Shown here: positions 49,970-62,923 of the stretch, piece by piece
Layout: each line of letters starts with the position of its first letter
How positions within the stretch are numbered: the stretch's first letter is position 1
Origin: Physella acuta
Lineage: Eukaryota > Mollusca > Gastropoda > Physidae
Direction: 5' to 3'
Assembly (NCBI RefSeq): GCF_028476545.1
Contig: NW_026731810.1
Coordinates: forward strand, 1,248,501 to 1,312,500
DNA length: 64,000 nt
The notes under the pieces: generated by a model
Database searches by the model: none
Seen by the model: the letters and a program-made list of their open reading frames with translations, nothing else
What the model was told of the DNA's origin: nothing
Made by a program: the position numbers and the translations under genes

Positions 49970-50250
49970 ATGTGCAGGCTTCGGCTCGTAAAAAACCTGA
50001 TAGATTTGTTTTCATCCAGCTAGGAAAAGTACCCCGCCCTTGTAACTTTCGGCTCTAGAAAAACCTGATAGATTTGTTTTCATCCATTTAGGCAAAGTAC
50101 CCCGCCCTTGTAACTTTCGGCTCGTGAAAAACTTGAAAGATTTGTTTTCATCTAGTTAGCCAAAGTACCCCGCCCTTGTAACTTTCGGCTCGTGAAAAAC
50201 TTGAAAGATTTGTTTTCATCTTGTTAGCCAAAGTACCCCGCCCTTGAAGG
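49970..50250. repeat. Tandem repeat of about 68 bp
   Basis: Four units containing TTTCGGCTCGTGAAAAACTT, GATTTGTTTTCATC and AAAGTACCCCGCCCTTG. Confidence 0.9.
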
Positions 50251-52600
50251 TACGTGCAAATGAACACCGCTCGCCCTCACACTCCCCCACTTCCGGTCTG
50301 TGGAGGCCACATTAAAAATTTTGATTGACCCCAAGATTCGGGCTATCAGTTTCCTGACAGAAGCTTACCAGTTACTTAGCGTGTTGGATTGAAATTTTAG
50401 TCCGTAATTATAAGAAGGGAGCTTGTATTCTGGGAAATATTAATGCACCGGACTAATCACACATTTCTTGTAACAAAATCTTACATAAAAATCAATACAC
50501 TGTACTTTTCAGTGACTCAACTTTAATGATTAATTTCCCCTGTGTTGTTTTAAATTAGATAAGTATGTTGAGCGAAACTGAGCAATTAGATCTTATGGCC
50601 AGTAGAATCAGCGTCACTTTAAAGAAAAATTGTAAAATTCGAAAGCGAATGTATTATTTCTTCCGTATGTATGGAGTAAAATGCGTCATTTTAAACCGTG
50701 GACTTATTTTTCGAGTTACTTCTACTATTCTAATTCTTAGATGTAATATATTTGAAAAAGTATTTGTCGAACTAAAGCAAATTAAAAAAAAAATATTTCT
50801 ACAATACCATCATCTTTTTCCCGTTCGTGCCCATGGGGCGGATGAAGTAAAGTTAACCTGTTTAAGTTACCTCGAAATATGAAGGGACAGTGTTGTCAGC
50901 ACTATGCACAGCCGCCTTTATTTTCACTAACATGAGTTAGGCACCCATCAGAGCTGGGGCACCCATCAGAGCTGGGTGGACTCAGGGACGTTCTACTTAC
51001 GGTTTAGCAGTCAAGCACTCCACCGCTATGCCACACCGTCCCCTTTTGTATAATATGGAGTAATATAAATGGGTTAATTGAAGTTATTTTAGATAAATAG
51101 AACGTCATTCATAGAATATAACTTCTGGGACATCATTTATAGAAACGTCCGTAGTACGTCACTCTGTGCTGCTCTGCCTGTAGGACGTTGAAACATCTAC
51201 AAAAACTAAGAGAATGTTGGGCAGTATGGCACAGTGGTCATTTGTTGTTCAATGATCAACGTTTTTAACAGCGAGAAATGTCTTTATTTTAATCTGAGTA
51301 TGCTATTGTTAGCAAATATCTATTTTAAGCATTTGACGTCACTTTATTTTGTACAAAATGTTTTTGTTAATTTAATTAGGCCTTTTTTTAAAGCGAGTTG
51401 ACGTCATTTTGATATTTTTTTAACCGAGTCTTTTACTGTAGGCGACGTTGGGTTCGGTAAAAAAATTTATTTATCTAACTTAGCCTCCTATTTAATTGTC
51501 ACTAGGCTAACGTGGGGTGACATAATTCGCTGATCCACACGTGTTAAGATCATCCTAAAATGTGACAAGGGTCGACCTATTTCGTCACATTGTTGTCACA
51601 TCTGTGAAGATCATCCTAAAATATGTCAACCCCTGTCCTTGTGACATTTTGTTTTCCTTCTCTGGGATTTCGTCCCAAAAAAACCAAAATGGCAGCTCTA
51701 TTGTTTTATTCCAGAGAACAGAAAAACGAACTATTCTATTCCTTCCTTAATTACAAATAGACAGATGTCCTGTCTATGGGGTATTAGAATTTTTATTCTC
51801 ATCATGAGCTGAGTTCATCATATTTAATTAACATGCTCTAATTTTTTAAGATCATTAGCGGTACAATAATATTAATTTTATAAAAAATCCATACTACAAA
51901 TAGTATAAAAAGTTTACCATATTTAATTAGCGTTATTTAGTTTTTATTTTTAAAAATATTTGGCCGTACAATGATCAATTTTAAACAGGCAGTGTTTGTT
52001 TTTAATTTCAAGCTTTGTAACCCCTCTTTCGTTTTTTTCCAGAGCTTTTGTTTTTCGATATTTTTTCCCTGAAAGTTCAATATATGGAATACATTATACA
52101 ATCCTTGACATTTTAAAATTAGAGATAAAACCACTTGAAATGTTGTATTACGTCTAGAGTTGTTGTTTCCTTGTAAGAATGTTTTTAATGTAAAAAAACA
52201 ACAAACCTGTTCTTATAGCAATCTTTAAGAAAAACCGTGCTGCATGTTGTGTTATTTTGTCTTTTTATTTGCGTTCAATAAACGTTTTTCGTCGTAAATT
52301 TACAAGTTTTGCCATTCTAACTACTTTAACTAAATGCATTGTTTTTGTTTGCCCACAATTTAGAGAACAAAAAAGTGTTCTTTTTTAAATATAGCATCGC
52401 AGTTCAACAGTTGAACATAAAAATTGTCAAGATTTTCAAATGCCGGTAGGCTTTGTTTTTATTAGAATAAATCGCTTTGAACCGCAATAACTACAGTAGT
52501 ACCCATCCTCTACCAACAGTATCTTGCCATGTCTTTCTCCTACTAGAAATATTCGCCAGGATTGTTGACTTGACGGATGAGCTAGGCAACAGCACATGGG
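50251..52600. other. Gene-free region
   Basis: No gene is seen. A SINE is at 50879-51046. The rest is A+T-rich and unassigned. Repeated AAGATCATCCTAAAATRTG occurs twice at 51547 and 51606. Confidence 0.45.
50879..51046 (-). mobile_element. tRNA-derived SINE
   Basis: On the minus strand the head GGGGACGGTGTGGCATAGCG, then GTGGAGTGCTTGACTGCTAA, is tRNA-like. It is followed by the common body (ACGTCCCTGAGTCCACCCAG, AGGCGGCTGTGCATAGTGCT). One internal stretch (GCACCCATCAGAGCTGGG) is duplicated. Confidence 0.75.
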
Positions 52601-52605
52601 ATGTA

Positions 52606-53955
52606 ATCACCCAAACATGGGCGTTACCTGGGTAGGTGTCAGTTGTAATGGTTGACCCCCCCCCGTCCTAAAGGCGGCATAAATAACACACAGACCCATG
52701 GGCGTTACCTGGGTAGGTGTCAGTTGTAATGGTTGACCCCCCCCCCGTCCTAAAGGCGGCGTAAATAGCACACAGACCCATGGGCGTTACCTGGGTAGGT
52801 GTCAGTTGTAATGGTTGACCCCCCCCCCCGTCCTAAAGGCGGCGTAAATAACACACAGACCCATGGGCGTTACCTGGTAGGTGTCAGTTGTAATGGTTGA
52901 CCCCCCCGTCCTAAAGGCGGCGTAAATAACACACAGACCCATGGGCGTTACCTGGGTGGGTGTCAGTTGTAATGGTTGACCCCCCCCCCGTCCTAAAGGC
53001 GGCGTAAATAACACACAGACCCATGGGCGTTACCTGGGTAGGTCTCAGTTGTAATGGTTGACCCCCCCGTCCTAAAGGTGGCGTAAATAACACACAGACC
53101 CATGGGCGTTACCTGGGTAGGTGTCAGTTGTAATGGTTGACCCCCCCCCCCCGTCCTAAAGGCGGCGTAAATAACACACAGACCCATGGGCGTTACCAGG
53201 GTAGGTGTCAGTTGTAATGGTTGACCCCCCGTCCTAAAGGCGGCGTAAATAACACACAGACCCATGGGCGTTACCTGGGTGGGTGTCAGTTGTAATGGTT
53301 GACCCCCCCCCGTCCTAAAGGCGGCGTAAATAACACACAGACCCATGGGCGTTACCTGGGTAGGTGTCAGTTGTAATGGTTGACCCCCCCCCCCCCCCGT
53401 CCTAAAGGCGGCGTAAATAACACACAGACCCATGGGCGTTACCTGGTAGGTGTCAGTTGTAATGGTTGACCCCCCCCGTCCTAAAGGCGGCGTAAATAAC
53501 ACACAGACCCATGGGCGTTACCTGGGTGGGTGTCAGTTGTAATGGTTGAACCCCCCCCGTCCTAATGGCGGCGTAAATAACACACAGACCCATGGGCCTT
53601 ACCTGGGTAGGTCTCAGTTGTAATGGTTGACCCCCTCCCCCGTCCTAAAGGTGGCGTAAATAACACACAGACCCATGGGCGTTACCTGGGTAGGTGTCAG
53701 TTGTAATGGTTGACCCCCCCCCCCCCGTCCTAAAGGCGGCGTAAATAACACACAGACCCATGGGCGTTACCAGGGTAGGTGTCAGTTGTAATGGTTGACC
53801 CCCCCGTCCTAAAGGCGGCGTAAATAACACACAGACCCATGGGCGTTACCTGGGTGGGTGTCAGTTGTAATGTTTGACCCCCTATCCGTCCTAAAGGCGG
53901 CGTAAATAATACACAGACTTATGGGCGTTACCTGGGGTGGGTTTCCGTTGTAGTG
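52606..53955. repeat. 82-bp minisatellite
   Basis: About 16-17 units of 77-90 bp: CCATGGGCGTTACCTGGGTA, GGTGTCAGTTGTAATGGTTGA, a C run of 5-14, then GTCCTAAAGGCGGCGTAAAT and AACACACAGAC. Length differences sit mainly in the C run. Minus-strand frames up to 169 residues are artefacts. Confidence 0.95.
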
Positions 53956-54167
53956 GGCGATAGTGGGATAGTGTGTTCGGGTTGTAGTTTGTACAACTGC
54001 TCGCCCGAATAGTTCGGATCCTGGATTCGAGATTGTAGTCCACCTTACTTCAAAGAAAAGAAAGAGTTTGGTCCCAAACAATTGCCTTTGAATGGATATT
54101 AACCCATGTACGAAATATGGAATATTTTTAGCGCAATTTCCATACTGGAATTGCGATTATTAATTCG

Positions 54168-54545
54168 TCATTTCTGGATGTGTGTCCGCAGCTTTACCGC
54201 AGCTTTTAGTCGTATCTCCTCCTCAACGAAGCAATATCGAGGACTAGTTCCAAAAGCAAATATGTTAAGCAAGTTCCGAGGATGATTGTGGGCCAAAAAA
54301 ATTCACGGAATTCCTTCCTGGATTTCCCGGAAAAGCCAAAAAAACCTCGAAATTTCTGGATGTATGGATGTGTGTCCGCAGCTTTACCACAGCTTTAAGT
54401 CGTATCTCCTCCTCAACGAAGCAATATCGAGGACTAGTTCCAAAGCAAATATGTTAAGCAAGTTCCGAGGATGATTGTGGGCCAAAAAAAATCCCGGAAT
54501 TCCTTCCTGGATTTCCCAGAAAAGCTAAAAAACCTCGAAAAAATG
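54168..54545. repeat. Two-copy tandem repeat of about 185 bp
   Basis: Both copies run from TTCTGGATGTGTGTCCGCAG through CGAAGCAATATCGAGGACTA to TTCCTTCCTGGATTTCCC. They are nearly identical. Confidence 0.9.
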
Positions 54546-56900
54546 CAGTTTTTGGCCCATATCTCGGCAACCAGACAACTTAGCGACTTGAAACATTTAC
54601 CAATCGATTCCTGTCATAATTTAGAACTATATCGCCGAAGAAAGTTTTCAAAAATATCCTTTCGTTCGGTCACACATTTTTTTAAAAAATTACATTATAC
54701 ATAATACACTACAGTACTATATAGCAATATATAGAGCGCGACAACTAAATACCCCCTACAGGTCCGCAAATTTTTTAAAATCTCGTTAATACATATTTTT
54801 TCTATTTTGTTTTGAATTATTAAAACTACTTGTGTTGCATTATTTATTTGCCGAATATATGATTTATCTCGATTTAAAATTGTTATGGATAACATAAGGA
54901 AATTGCGCTTAAATTGTCGCTAGACTTTTTATTAACTTGTTTTACGATTACGTTTCACTTTTTGTGTCAATGGCGGATGGGAAAACATGCGATGGAATCT
55001 TCAAACGGAAGCTAAATGTTTTTAGTTTACGTGCAAAGATTTACTGATTAATCTGCCGATACTATTGTTCTTTGTTTCCACTTCACATCCCCATTACAAT
55101 ACGGATTAAAAAAAACCCAACAACGATTAACTTGAAACACAAAACGTGATGTGTAAAGTTGAGTGTTTTTAAAGATAGCATTGACCAGGGGCAGATAATC
55201 TCTTAAGACTTCAGCAGCATACTCAAGTGAATTACTTAATTGACGTAAAACTCTTGTTTTCGTCATTCTACTTGCCCCCGTCATTCTACTTGCCCCTTCC
55301 CCCCCCCCTCCCGGAGATAAGAGTGGGGATCAGAGTGGTGTCTTTAGGGGGTGGGGGGAGGTGGACTCTCATCCCAGCCCATCTACTACTTGTTCCCTAT
55401 GTCACGACCATCTCTCTCAAATTCTCTCCCAGCGTTATTTTCAGGCATCTCTTTGAAATATACATTTATATAGGAAATATAAACTTGTCCACCCCCCTCC
55501 CCCCGAAAGTTTCAAGTGCCTCCTCTCCCCCGGAGAAAAAAATCTGAAAAAAAAACCCACTGGCTCTCTCCTTATCCCAGCCCATCTCTCTCTCCCAGCC
55601 CATCTATTGCACGTTCCCCATGTCACGTCTATCTCTCTCTCCCAGATTTATTTTCAGGCATCTCTTTGAAATACAAATGTATACAGAAAATATATACTTT
55701 TACCAATTTAGTCCTCCACCCCCCTCCCCCGAAAAAAAATCTGAAAGAAACACTGCTCTCTCCTTATCCCAGCCCATCTATTGCTTGTTCCTTATGTCAC
55801 GTATCCGTCGTTGACTTATCTCCCCTTCTCATACCCGGGTAAACAGCGGACAGGAAGTCCATTCTATTATTAATTCCAATAATTTCATCCCCGCCTACAG
55901 AAGCCGCTTGTCTGGGGCTGTGAGCGAGCCAGGCGACGCCTTCCGTCCGGGCTTATCAAACACCGAAAACAAACAAACCTTCTGTAACGCGCTTCAATAG
56001 CTCAGCGCACACTCTGGTTAACTTAGAACATAACTCGCCTTTGAATTTTTTAATATGTTTATATCTTTCATGCGCCTGGCTTTGTGCGGCTCATTACCCC
56101 TTGAGCTTTATGTTCCAAGTATTGAAAAGTTAATGCCCCCACTTGTGTATGAATAGAAGAGACAATCTTTTATGAACTCAACTTAATGATGATGTTGTAC
56201 ATGAGTGGTGGTTATCACGTTTACCCTAAGCGTATAAACGTTAAGAGTTTCTGTTTTCTACATAAAACAATTGAAAAGGCAAGTTTATAATACTGTCATT
56301 ATTTTACATAAGAGTTTCTTTGTAATCATGAGGTAGATATTGCAAAATAATTAATTGAATATCAAGCGCAATTTTTATGCTATACTAAAGCTTATATTGA
56401 AAATTATTGCTATATCAGCGCAATCTTGGTCCACTCAAGTATTGCAAGCGGCAAAACTCACACGTTTGAATAATGTGAAAATATTTTTATAGCTATAGGC
56501 AATAGACAAGGAAGGTTAGGTCTGAAACTACTTCTATCATCCCTGGGGGAGGGGGGGGGGGGGCAAGCAACAATCAAAAACGGCTTAATTTATTGTCTAA
56601 AACTACTTTACACAATGTTTATTCAGACGAACACCTCAATTTAAAAGCGCTATTAGTTTTTGCTATTTTCTTTGATTCGCGCATGCGTCAAATCTATTTA
56701 TATCGTTTGCTTAAACACTTGAACATGTACGATATACCCCAAGTAATGGGATAATTTCTCAGCGTTAATTGTACCACCCAGTCTAGGAAGGGAAACTTTA
56801 AAAAGTGATCCATTATCTGAGTCATCTATCTTAGTGACTGTAGGTGATTGCGATCTATCTTAGTGACTGTAGTTGATTGCGATCTATCTTAGTGACTGTA
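54546..56900. other. Gene-free region
   Basis: No gene is recognised. From 55365 to 55815 a segment of about 210 bp is repeated two to three times (ATCCCAGCCCATCT, TGTCACGTCTATCTCTCTC, TTATTTTCAGGCATCTCTTTG) and carries truncated copies of the G/C-run MITE (55439-55560, 55655-55757). At 56805-56905 a 29-bp unit (GATCTATCTTAGTGACTGTA) occurs three times. Confidence 0.5.
55365..55815. repeat. Tandem segment with truncated hAT-type MITE copies
   Basis: Two copies of the MITE right part (AAATATAAACTTGTCC..., GGAGAAAAAAATCTGAAA; and GAAAAAAAATCTGAAAG, AAACACTG) lie in a repeated CT-rich segment. Both lack the CAG end and begin at TTCAGGCATCTCTTTGAAA. Confidence 0.7.
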
Positions 56901-57149
56901 GTTGATAGTCGACCGTTCTAATGATCTCATCACTCTTGAGCTACCTACAAGACTTGCCCAGCACACGGTACATTATCTGGAGCAGTCTCGTGGCGTTCCC
57001 TTGTCGAGCCGGAGAAATCTTATTATCTCAGTTGTTTCACTTGTTTGGAGGGCGAAGATCAGGGCGGTGACGGGGTTTTATTGATGAGCTATGCTGGTAG
57101 ATATTTATTAGGCTCAGTTTTGTCTTGAAATCTAACACACACATGCGCG

Positions 57150-57226
57150 CGCACACAGACACACACACACACACACTCACATACGCATGCTCACGCACGC
57201 ATGCGCACACACATATATGTATATAA

Positions 57227-57292
<66 letters not shown>

Positions 57293-57295
57293 TAA
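57150..57295. repeat. CA and TA compound microsatellite
   Basis: ACACACA with CG interruptions (57137-57210), then (TA)n of about 55 bp (57226-57280). Confidence 0.9.
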
Positions 57296-57895
57296 ATATA
57301 ATACACATATAATATATTATGTGCATATTGTATTTATACGTAAACAACATACATTTATAATATCTTAACAAACTTAAACTCAGATCGTAATGCCGTCTAG
57401 CAGTAGTATCAAATTTAGCGAATAAAATCACAATAAATAATTTATGTGTGTAATTCTAAACTCCAACCCCCGTCCTCCCACACTCGAGCATGACGTAATT
57501 ATCGCATTATATGTCATCACGATTTGCCCAGGCTGACAATACACCCCCCTCACCCCCCCCCTCCCCCCCGCCGTCTGCCTTACCGACAGCGCCTGTAGAC
57601 CACTAATGATAAAACCAGAGACGCTCAACACAAACAACTCTAGAAAAAAATAATTTCTGATTCAATCGCTCTTTTGTCCTGGAAACAACTCCATGTTTTC
57701 TTGTACGAGTGAGCGGTGTGAGGGCGCTATGTGTAAGCTGTGGGCAGGTTTCATGCCGTTTGGGAAGATAAAACACAGTGGTGAATCTAAGGGATAATCC
57801 CTCTTTGTGACGTCGATTCATTTTTTTAAAAAGTTTTTTCAGAACATTACTCACCTTGCTAGCTATCATTTATCTAGACATGGATACATATGTAT

Positions 57896-58132
<237 letters not shown>

Positions 58133-58139
58133 GTCCACC

Positions 58140-59379
58140 TGGACAGAGACATGTCACGAGCCTACCAGGCAACTCGTCCCTGGACTAATTTCTCCAACGT
58201 CCACCATGGTAACCCTTCTTTCTTGTGTCAAGATTATCCTCGGTCTGCCGGTTTATTCTTTATCCTTTCTGATTCCAGGTATAGATTCCAGGTAAGGGCC
58301 CTTCTTGCTATGCTGTCTGTCAGCTGCTAAGGCTTTGACCGATCTATTTCCCTACACCCTAACCCAACACTGGCCTTGAGCTGAGGTGGACCCGGTGCTT
58401 TTAAGAGGCCCGGGGAAAAATAAAACATCTTCCACATATGCCTTTATTTTTTTTTAATATTACCGCCTGATTGCTGTCCCCCCCCCCCCCCCCAAGGATT
58501 ATACCCGCTCCCCCGTCGGCCTAGTGAACGTGGGTATGCTAGATCATTGTCTGCCCACATTCTTTATATCTAGTCTGAAAAATGTAGTCTGGAAAATTAA
58601 GTTGACGTGGGCATTCAAAAGTTTAGCAATGTCGATGTACGTGCCCTGATGATCCTGATACCACACTAAACACGTGACCCATGTTTCCGTTATCCCGAAA
58701 ACCCACGTGACAATCCGTTCTTATACTATCGTCGACATGAATCGATCGTTAAACTTTACTAGTGGATTGAAACTTGAAAAACGGGGTGAAATACAGCGCT
58801 TACACTATAAAACAATGACGTTGTAGTATAATTTTCATGGTAAGGTTAGAGGGGGTCCTTTGATAACATAGAGTAAGGAGTAACGCGTTCATACGAAACA
58901 TGTATAGATGTCTGCGTCCAAGTGGAGGCTGCTATTTTTGGTGGAAATCAAGTAGCTAACGTCAATGGCAGAAAGGAAAACTTAACCTAGACATGAAAAG
59001 CTATCAGATTAGCTCGCCCCTTGACTGCTTGTCATAACTGGCGCTAACGTTTGCCGGCCATCTTGTAGGGATTTAAGTCGTTTTGTTTTTTGATTTGTTC
59101 TACTCGCCTGCCGTTTTAGCGAACGTTTTACTCGAGATGCACCCATACACGTCTAAGTTGCCAGATCAAGATATGAAATCATTGCCAAATTTTAAAAAAA
59201 TATGTTCATTAAATATCAGATCCTAATTTAACAATGGTAATGCTTTGATTGTGTTAAATGTAGGTATTAAACAGTTGTAAAATGGAGCAATTCCTTCAAA
59301 ATTTAAGTAATGCGTAGAGCAGGGTTTTGTAGTGATTGCTAGAAATTATTTTACTCCTTCGCTCGTAAACTAAAAATAG
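58140..59379. other. Gene-free region
   Basis: No gene is seen. A C run of about 17 is at 58478. The rest is unassigned, non-repetitive DNA. Confidence 0.5.
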
Positions 59380-59387
59380 CTTGAGAA

Positions 59388-59587
59388 CAGAGTTTCTTCC
59401 AGGCATCTCTTCGGGGGGGCTTCGCCCCCCCGAAAATATTTTACCGCCCCCCCGAACGAAATGAAATTTATATAATTTATATAGAAAATATATACTTTTA
59501 ACAGTGTCCGCCCCCCCGAAAAAAGTCTACCGCCCCCCCGAAAATTTCAAGTGCCCCCCCGGAGAAAAAAGTCTGGAAGAAACACTG
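59388..59587. mobile_element. hAT-type MITE (CAG.GTTTCTTCC family), well-preserved copy
   Basis: Left end CAGAGTTTCTTCCAGGCATC, right end AAAGTCTGGAAG then AAACACTG. Exact 8-bp flanks CTTGAGAA at 59380-59387 and 59588-59595. Its G/C runs are short and uniform (7 bases), so it probably lies close to the ancestral form. The interior is AT-rich (ATATAGAAAATATATACTTT) between CCCCCCCGAA-type blocks. Confidence 0.93.
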
Positions 59588-60373
59588 CTTGAGAAACAGA
59601 CGGACAGAATTCAACTTATCTGACGTGACCTAAATAAAATTAATGATTCAGTGCGTGGCGTAATGAATTATTTAACTGGGAAATTAGTTCTTGCTTTGCC
59701 TAGTATAATGGTAGTTATATTTTTTTGCTGTGCAAATAAAAATACATTTTAAGGAAAACTGGAAAATATCAATATTTAAAACTCAGACCGAATTTCTAAA
59801 TTTGGCAACGTTTTTTTCCCCACTAAATGACATACTTTACAGTACGCGAAGGAAATCTCTAAATGAATGAATTTCCCCAGAACCTATAAATAGATTTAGC
59901 ACTTGATGCTGCCCACGGTGATAAGTTGTTTTATTATATTTTTTAAGTTCCTGTGGCCAGATTTTTAAATAAACATAAGCCATAACTTACTTCCCAGGTT
60001 AAAAAAGACCCTGAATAGATACACGAAATACGGAAGTTTGTTCTACATAAAAACCATTTTCCCCTGTAATTTATGGTTGAGATTTTGTCTGTTCTACGAA
60101 CAGATAAAAACAGAAAATTAAACCCGAGGTAAGAAAAGGCACATAAATATTATTATAAACGAGTTTTCGCGTCCATAAAGTGATACTAGATTAACAGCTT
60201 CCTTCCCAAACTCCCAGCTCGAAGAAAATATCAGGATAAGAAACTTATAAACAGACACCCTCTAGCTGTTTAAAGAGCTGCTAACTCTATATCAGCGCTT
60301 TTCAAAATGTTGCTGCGTTACTCTTGCTAAACAAAATAAACTTGAGACCTACCCAGCCCTTCCTCACACATAC

Positions 60374-60376
<3 letters not shown>

Positions 60377-60463
<87 letters not shown>
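60377..60463. repeat. TA dinucleotide microsatellite
   Basis: Uninterrupted (TA)n of about 86 bp. Confidence 0.95.
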
Positions 60464-60466
<3 letters not shown>

Positions 60467-61194
60467 GGGATCTGCCTCAGTTTCTTTTATTTTTAGCAAA
60501 ACAATATCTTTATATAGAATTCCCTCAACTCATCGCCTTATTGGTTCCCATCGTCAGTGACCGTAAGTAGATGTAATAGTTTGGTAATCTCCCCCTCCCC
60601 GTGTGTTCCGTCTACCTATACGAATTACGAAAACCAAATTATGTTTAAATGTGAGCAGCGACTATAGAACATCATAAAACGACCGTGGTTATCTCCCCTT
60701 ATCGTAGTTGTTGCAGGGTACCATCGCTCCCTGCAGAGGTCAATTCCAATTTTCACAGCGCACATTTTTTTCCTGGACTGTTTTTATTCACCATCGGAGT
60801 CAGTAGGTCGAAATTTTTGTTATATCACGTGGTGCGTGTGTTATCAATGAATAAGATCACGTGATGCGCATTGTTATCAGCAGATCGGAATTGAAATTCT
60901 TTGAGTTGCTTCCCCCCTTGCGCTAAACAGATGTTTTTTTTTAAAAATAATTTGTCTAGTCTGATAAAACTGTTGTATTTTGTATTTCACGTTTTGGTGG
61001 TTTAATTTTATTTAAGTATGTAGCTGTTGAATTAGTAGTGCTACGAATAAATTTAAAACATTTTTGGGTTTTGGCTGAAATTATACGAAGCGAACTTGCG
61101 GGTAACTATCATAGCCTTACTCGTTTATAATAATATTTATGTGCCTTTTCTTACGAGACATGTGTCCTATCCTAGATCAAGGGATATGCCCTAG

Positions 61195-61345
61195 AAACTT
61201 GTGCCGTATCTTAGATTGAGGAATATGCCCTAGACTCAAGGATATGCCCTAGAAAAGAGACGTGTGCCCCAGCCTAGACTCAAGGATATGCCCTAGAAAA
61301 GAGACGTGTGTCCTAGCCTAGACTCAAGAATATGCCCTAGAATCT
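61195..61345. repeat. Short tandem repeat
   Basis: Three to four imperfect copies of GACTCAAGGATATGCCCTAG plus AAAAGAGACGTGTG and CCTAGCCTA. Confidence 0.75.
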
Positions 61346-62432
61346 AGACCACTGTACCTGAGTTACGTCAGATTGTACTCGGGGGTAAATGAAACAAACT
61401 CGGGCGACTTGACTGTTACACACTTGTATAAACACACAGCAGCCTTCGGATTCCAGCACTGTGTTATAAACAACCTTTACTTAAAGCACTCACCCCCCCC
61501 CCCCTCTTGCTCCCTCTCCACCCCTACCTACCACCCACACCCTTTACATATTGTGTGAGGCTAAATGTATGTACCGTGTCAACTTCACGAATACAATGTC
61601 CATTTTTCTCATTAGATCTGATCAGTGGTTGAAGAAGTACATCTAGTCTTCTAAACCTCTGAAATAGTTGGAATCGTAGTTCACCTTTTTAGATCAATGT
61701 ACTCACGACCTTGCAGTACCTCAGTCAGACCGGTGTAAATGTTGAGTTAACTCTGCGGGCGCGTACTACGTCATAGTAACTGCGGTGAGAAAAAAATGCA
61801 ACGTTAACCCTTTCAGACCTGCACAATGCTCTCCCAGCCTCTCAATATCACTTGCATGCGTTCTTACTGTAACATTAACCCTACATGTAACACTTCAATG
61901 CCGTAATTTTTCTTATCGCAGCCATTTCCGTTATTCACACCACCCCCTCACCCCTGTCGTAAACACCCCACCCTATTAAACAAACACAGGGACATTTATT
62001 TTTGGAATTTCTTTCCAATTCTAAAAATAAACAGCGGAGATTGTTTTAATTGTGGGAAGGCGAACGAGCGTTGTGCTGTAATATTAAACCGGACAGACGG
62101 ATTGGTCCGGCCTTGTTGCTTAGACAAGCGTCCAAGTAAATTAAACATGGAATTGAATGGACTGGTCTACAGTTTACAAACGTGAAATCTAAAACTTGTT
62201 ATTTGTTTTGTTCGTAGTGTGGAGCTCTCGGCTCTCACGTTGTGTGGGTGGTGGTACATGTGTCCATGTGTTTCTGTTGTCGTTCTGTGTGTCTGTGTGT
62301 CGGAGTTTTTTAGTGTATGTGTTGGCTTGTGTGTGTAGGCCTACCTGCAGACCTGTTGTCCTTTTTTTTAAAAGCCCACTCTTTTATATTATAATTAAAA
62401 ATAATTCAGAGTTTAAACTTTGTAAAAATTCA

Positions 62433-62594
62433 ACCAGGAGTCCTTTCTGGAACTTTTCTGTTGGAAGGGGGGGGGGGGGGGGGGGTGGTAGAAACTTCTG
62501 GGGTGGGGTGGGAACTGATTAAAGCATATATTTTCTTCATAAATTAAATCCTTTTTTTCTATTTCCCCCAGGAGAGATGCCGAAATAAGCTCTG
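62433..62594. mobile_element. Decayed hAT-type MITE (G/C-run family)
   Basis: A G run, GTAGAAACTTCTGGGG, TAAAGCATATATTTTC and GGAGAGATGCCGAAATAAGC then TCTG match the family order. The left end and target duplication are lost. Confidence 0.45.
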
Positions 62595-62709
62595 ATTGCG
62601 ACTCTAGTTTAACGATCTGTTAGTTTTACTCTCTGACCAAATATTTTGTATGTAATTCGACCATGTTTTAAAGCTCTTGTAATAAATGTAGCCCCAAAAC
62701 GCACTAGAC

Positions 62710-62915
62710 CAGGGGTCGGCAACCTGCGGCTCGCGAGCCGCATGCGGCTCTTTTGATATCAAGATGCGGCTCTCCAGCTCCTTGAACAAATACTAATAAT
62801 CATAATACAAAAAAAATATTTGAAATAAAAAAAATGTTAGTGGCTCTTTAAAACCAGGGAAATTTTGAAAATTGTAACTTTTGGCTCTTCCGCTTCAAAA
62901 GGTTGCCGACCCCTG
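62710..62915. mobile_element. hAT-type MITE (CAGGGGTCGGCAACC family)
   Basis: Left end CAGGGGTCGGCAACCTGCGG, right end the complement of CAGGGGTCGGCAACCTTTTG. Exact 8-bp flanks CACTAGAC at 62702-62709 and 62916-62923. The interior has the GCGGCTCGCGAGCCGCATGC palindrome. CAGGGGTCGGCAA ends are widely seen in animal hAT elements. It is non-coding. Confidence 0.93.
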
Positions 62916-62923
62916 CACTAGAC

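Larger units (their letters stand above)
59596..62430. other. Gene-free region
   Basis: No gene is seen. A TA microsatellite is at 60377-60463. Around 61195-61345 a repeat of about 35-55 bp contains GACTCAAGGATATGCCCTAG. Otherwise unassigned. Confidence 0.5.

Noticed and set aside
52993-53502. 169-residue minus-strand frame across the 82-bp array
   Set aside because: The frame survives by chance C-run lengths; neighbouring units fall into other frames.
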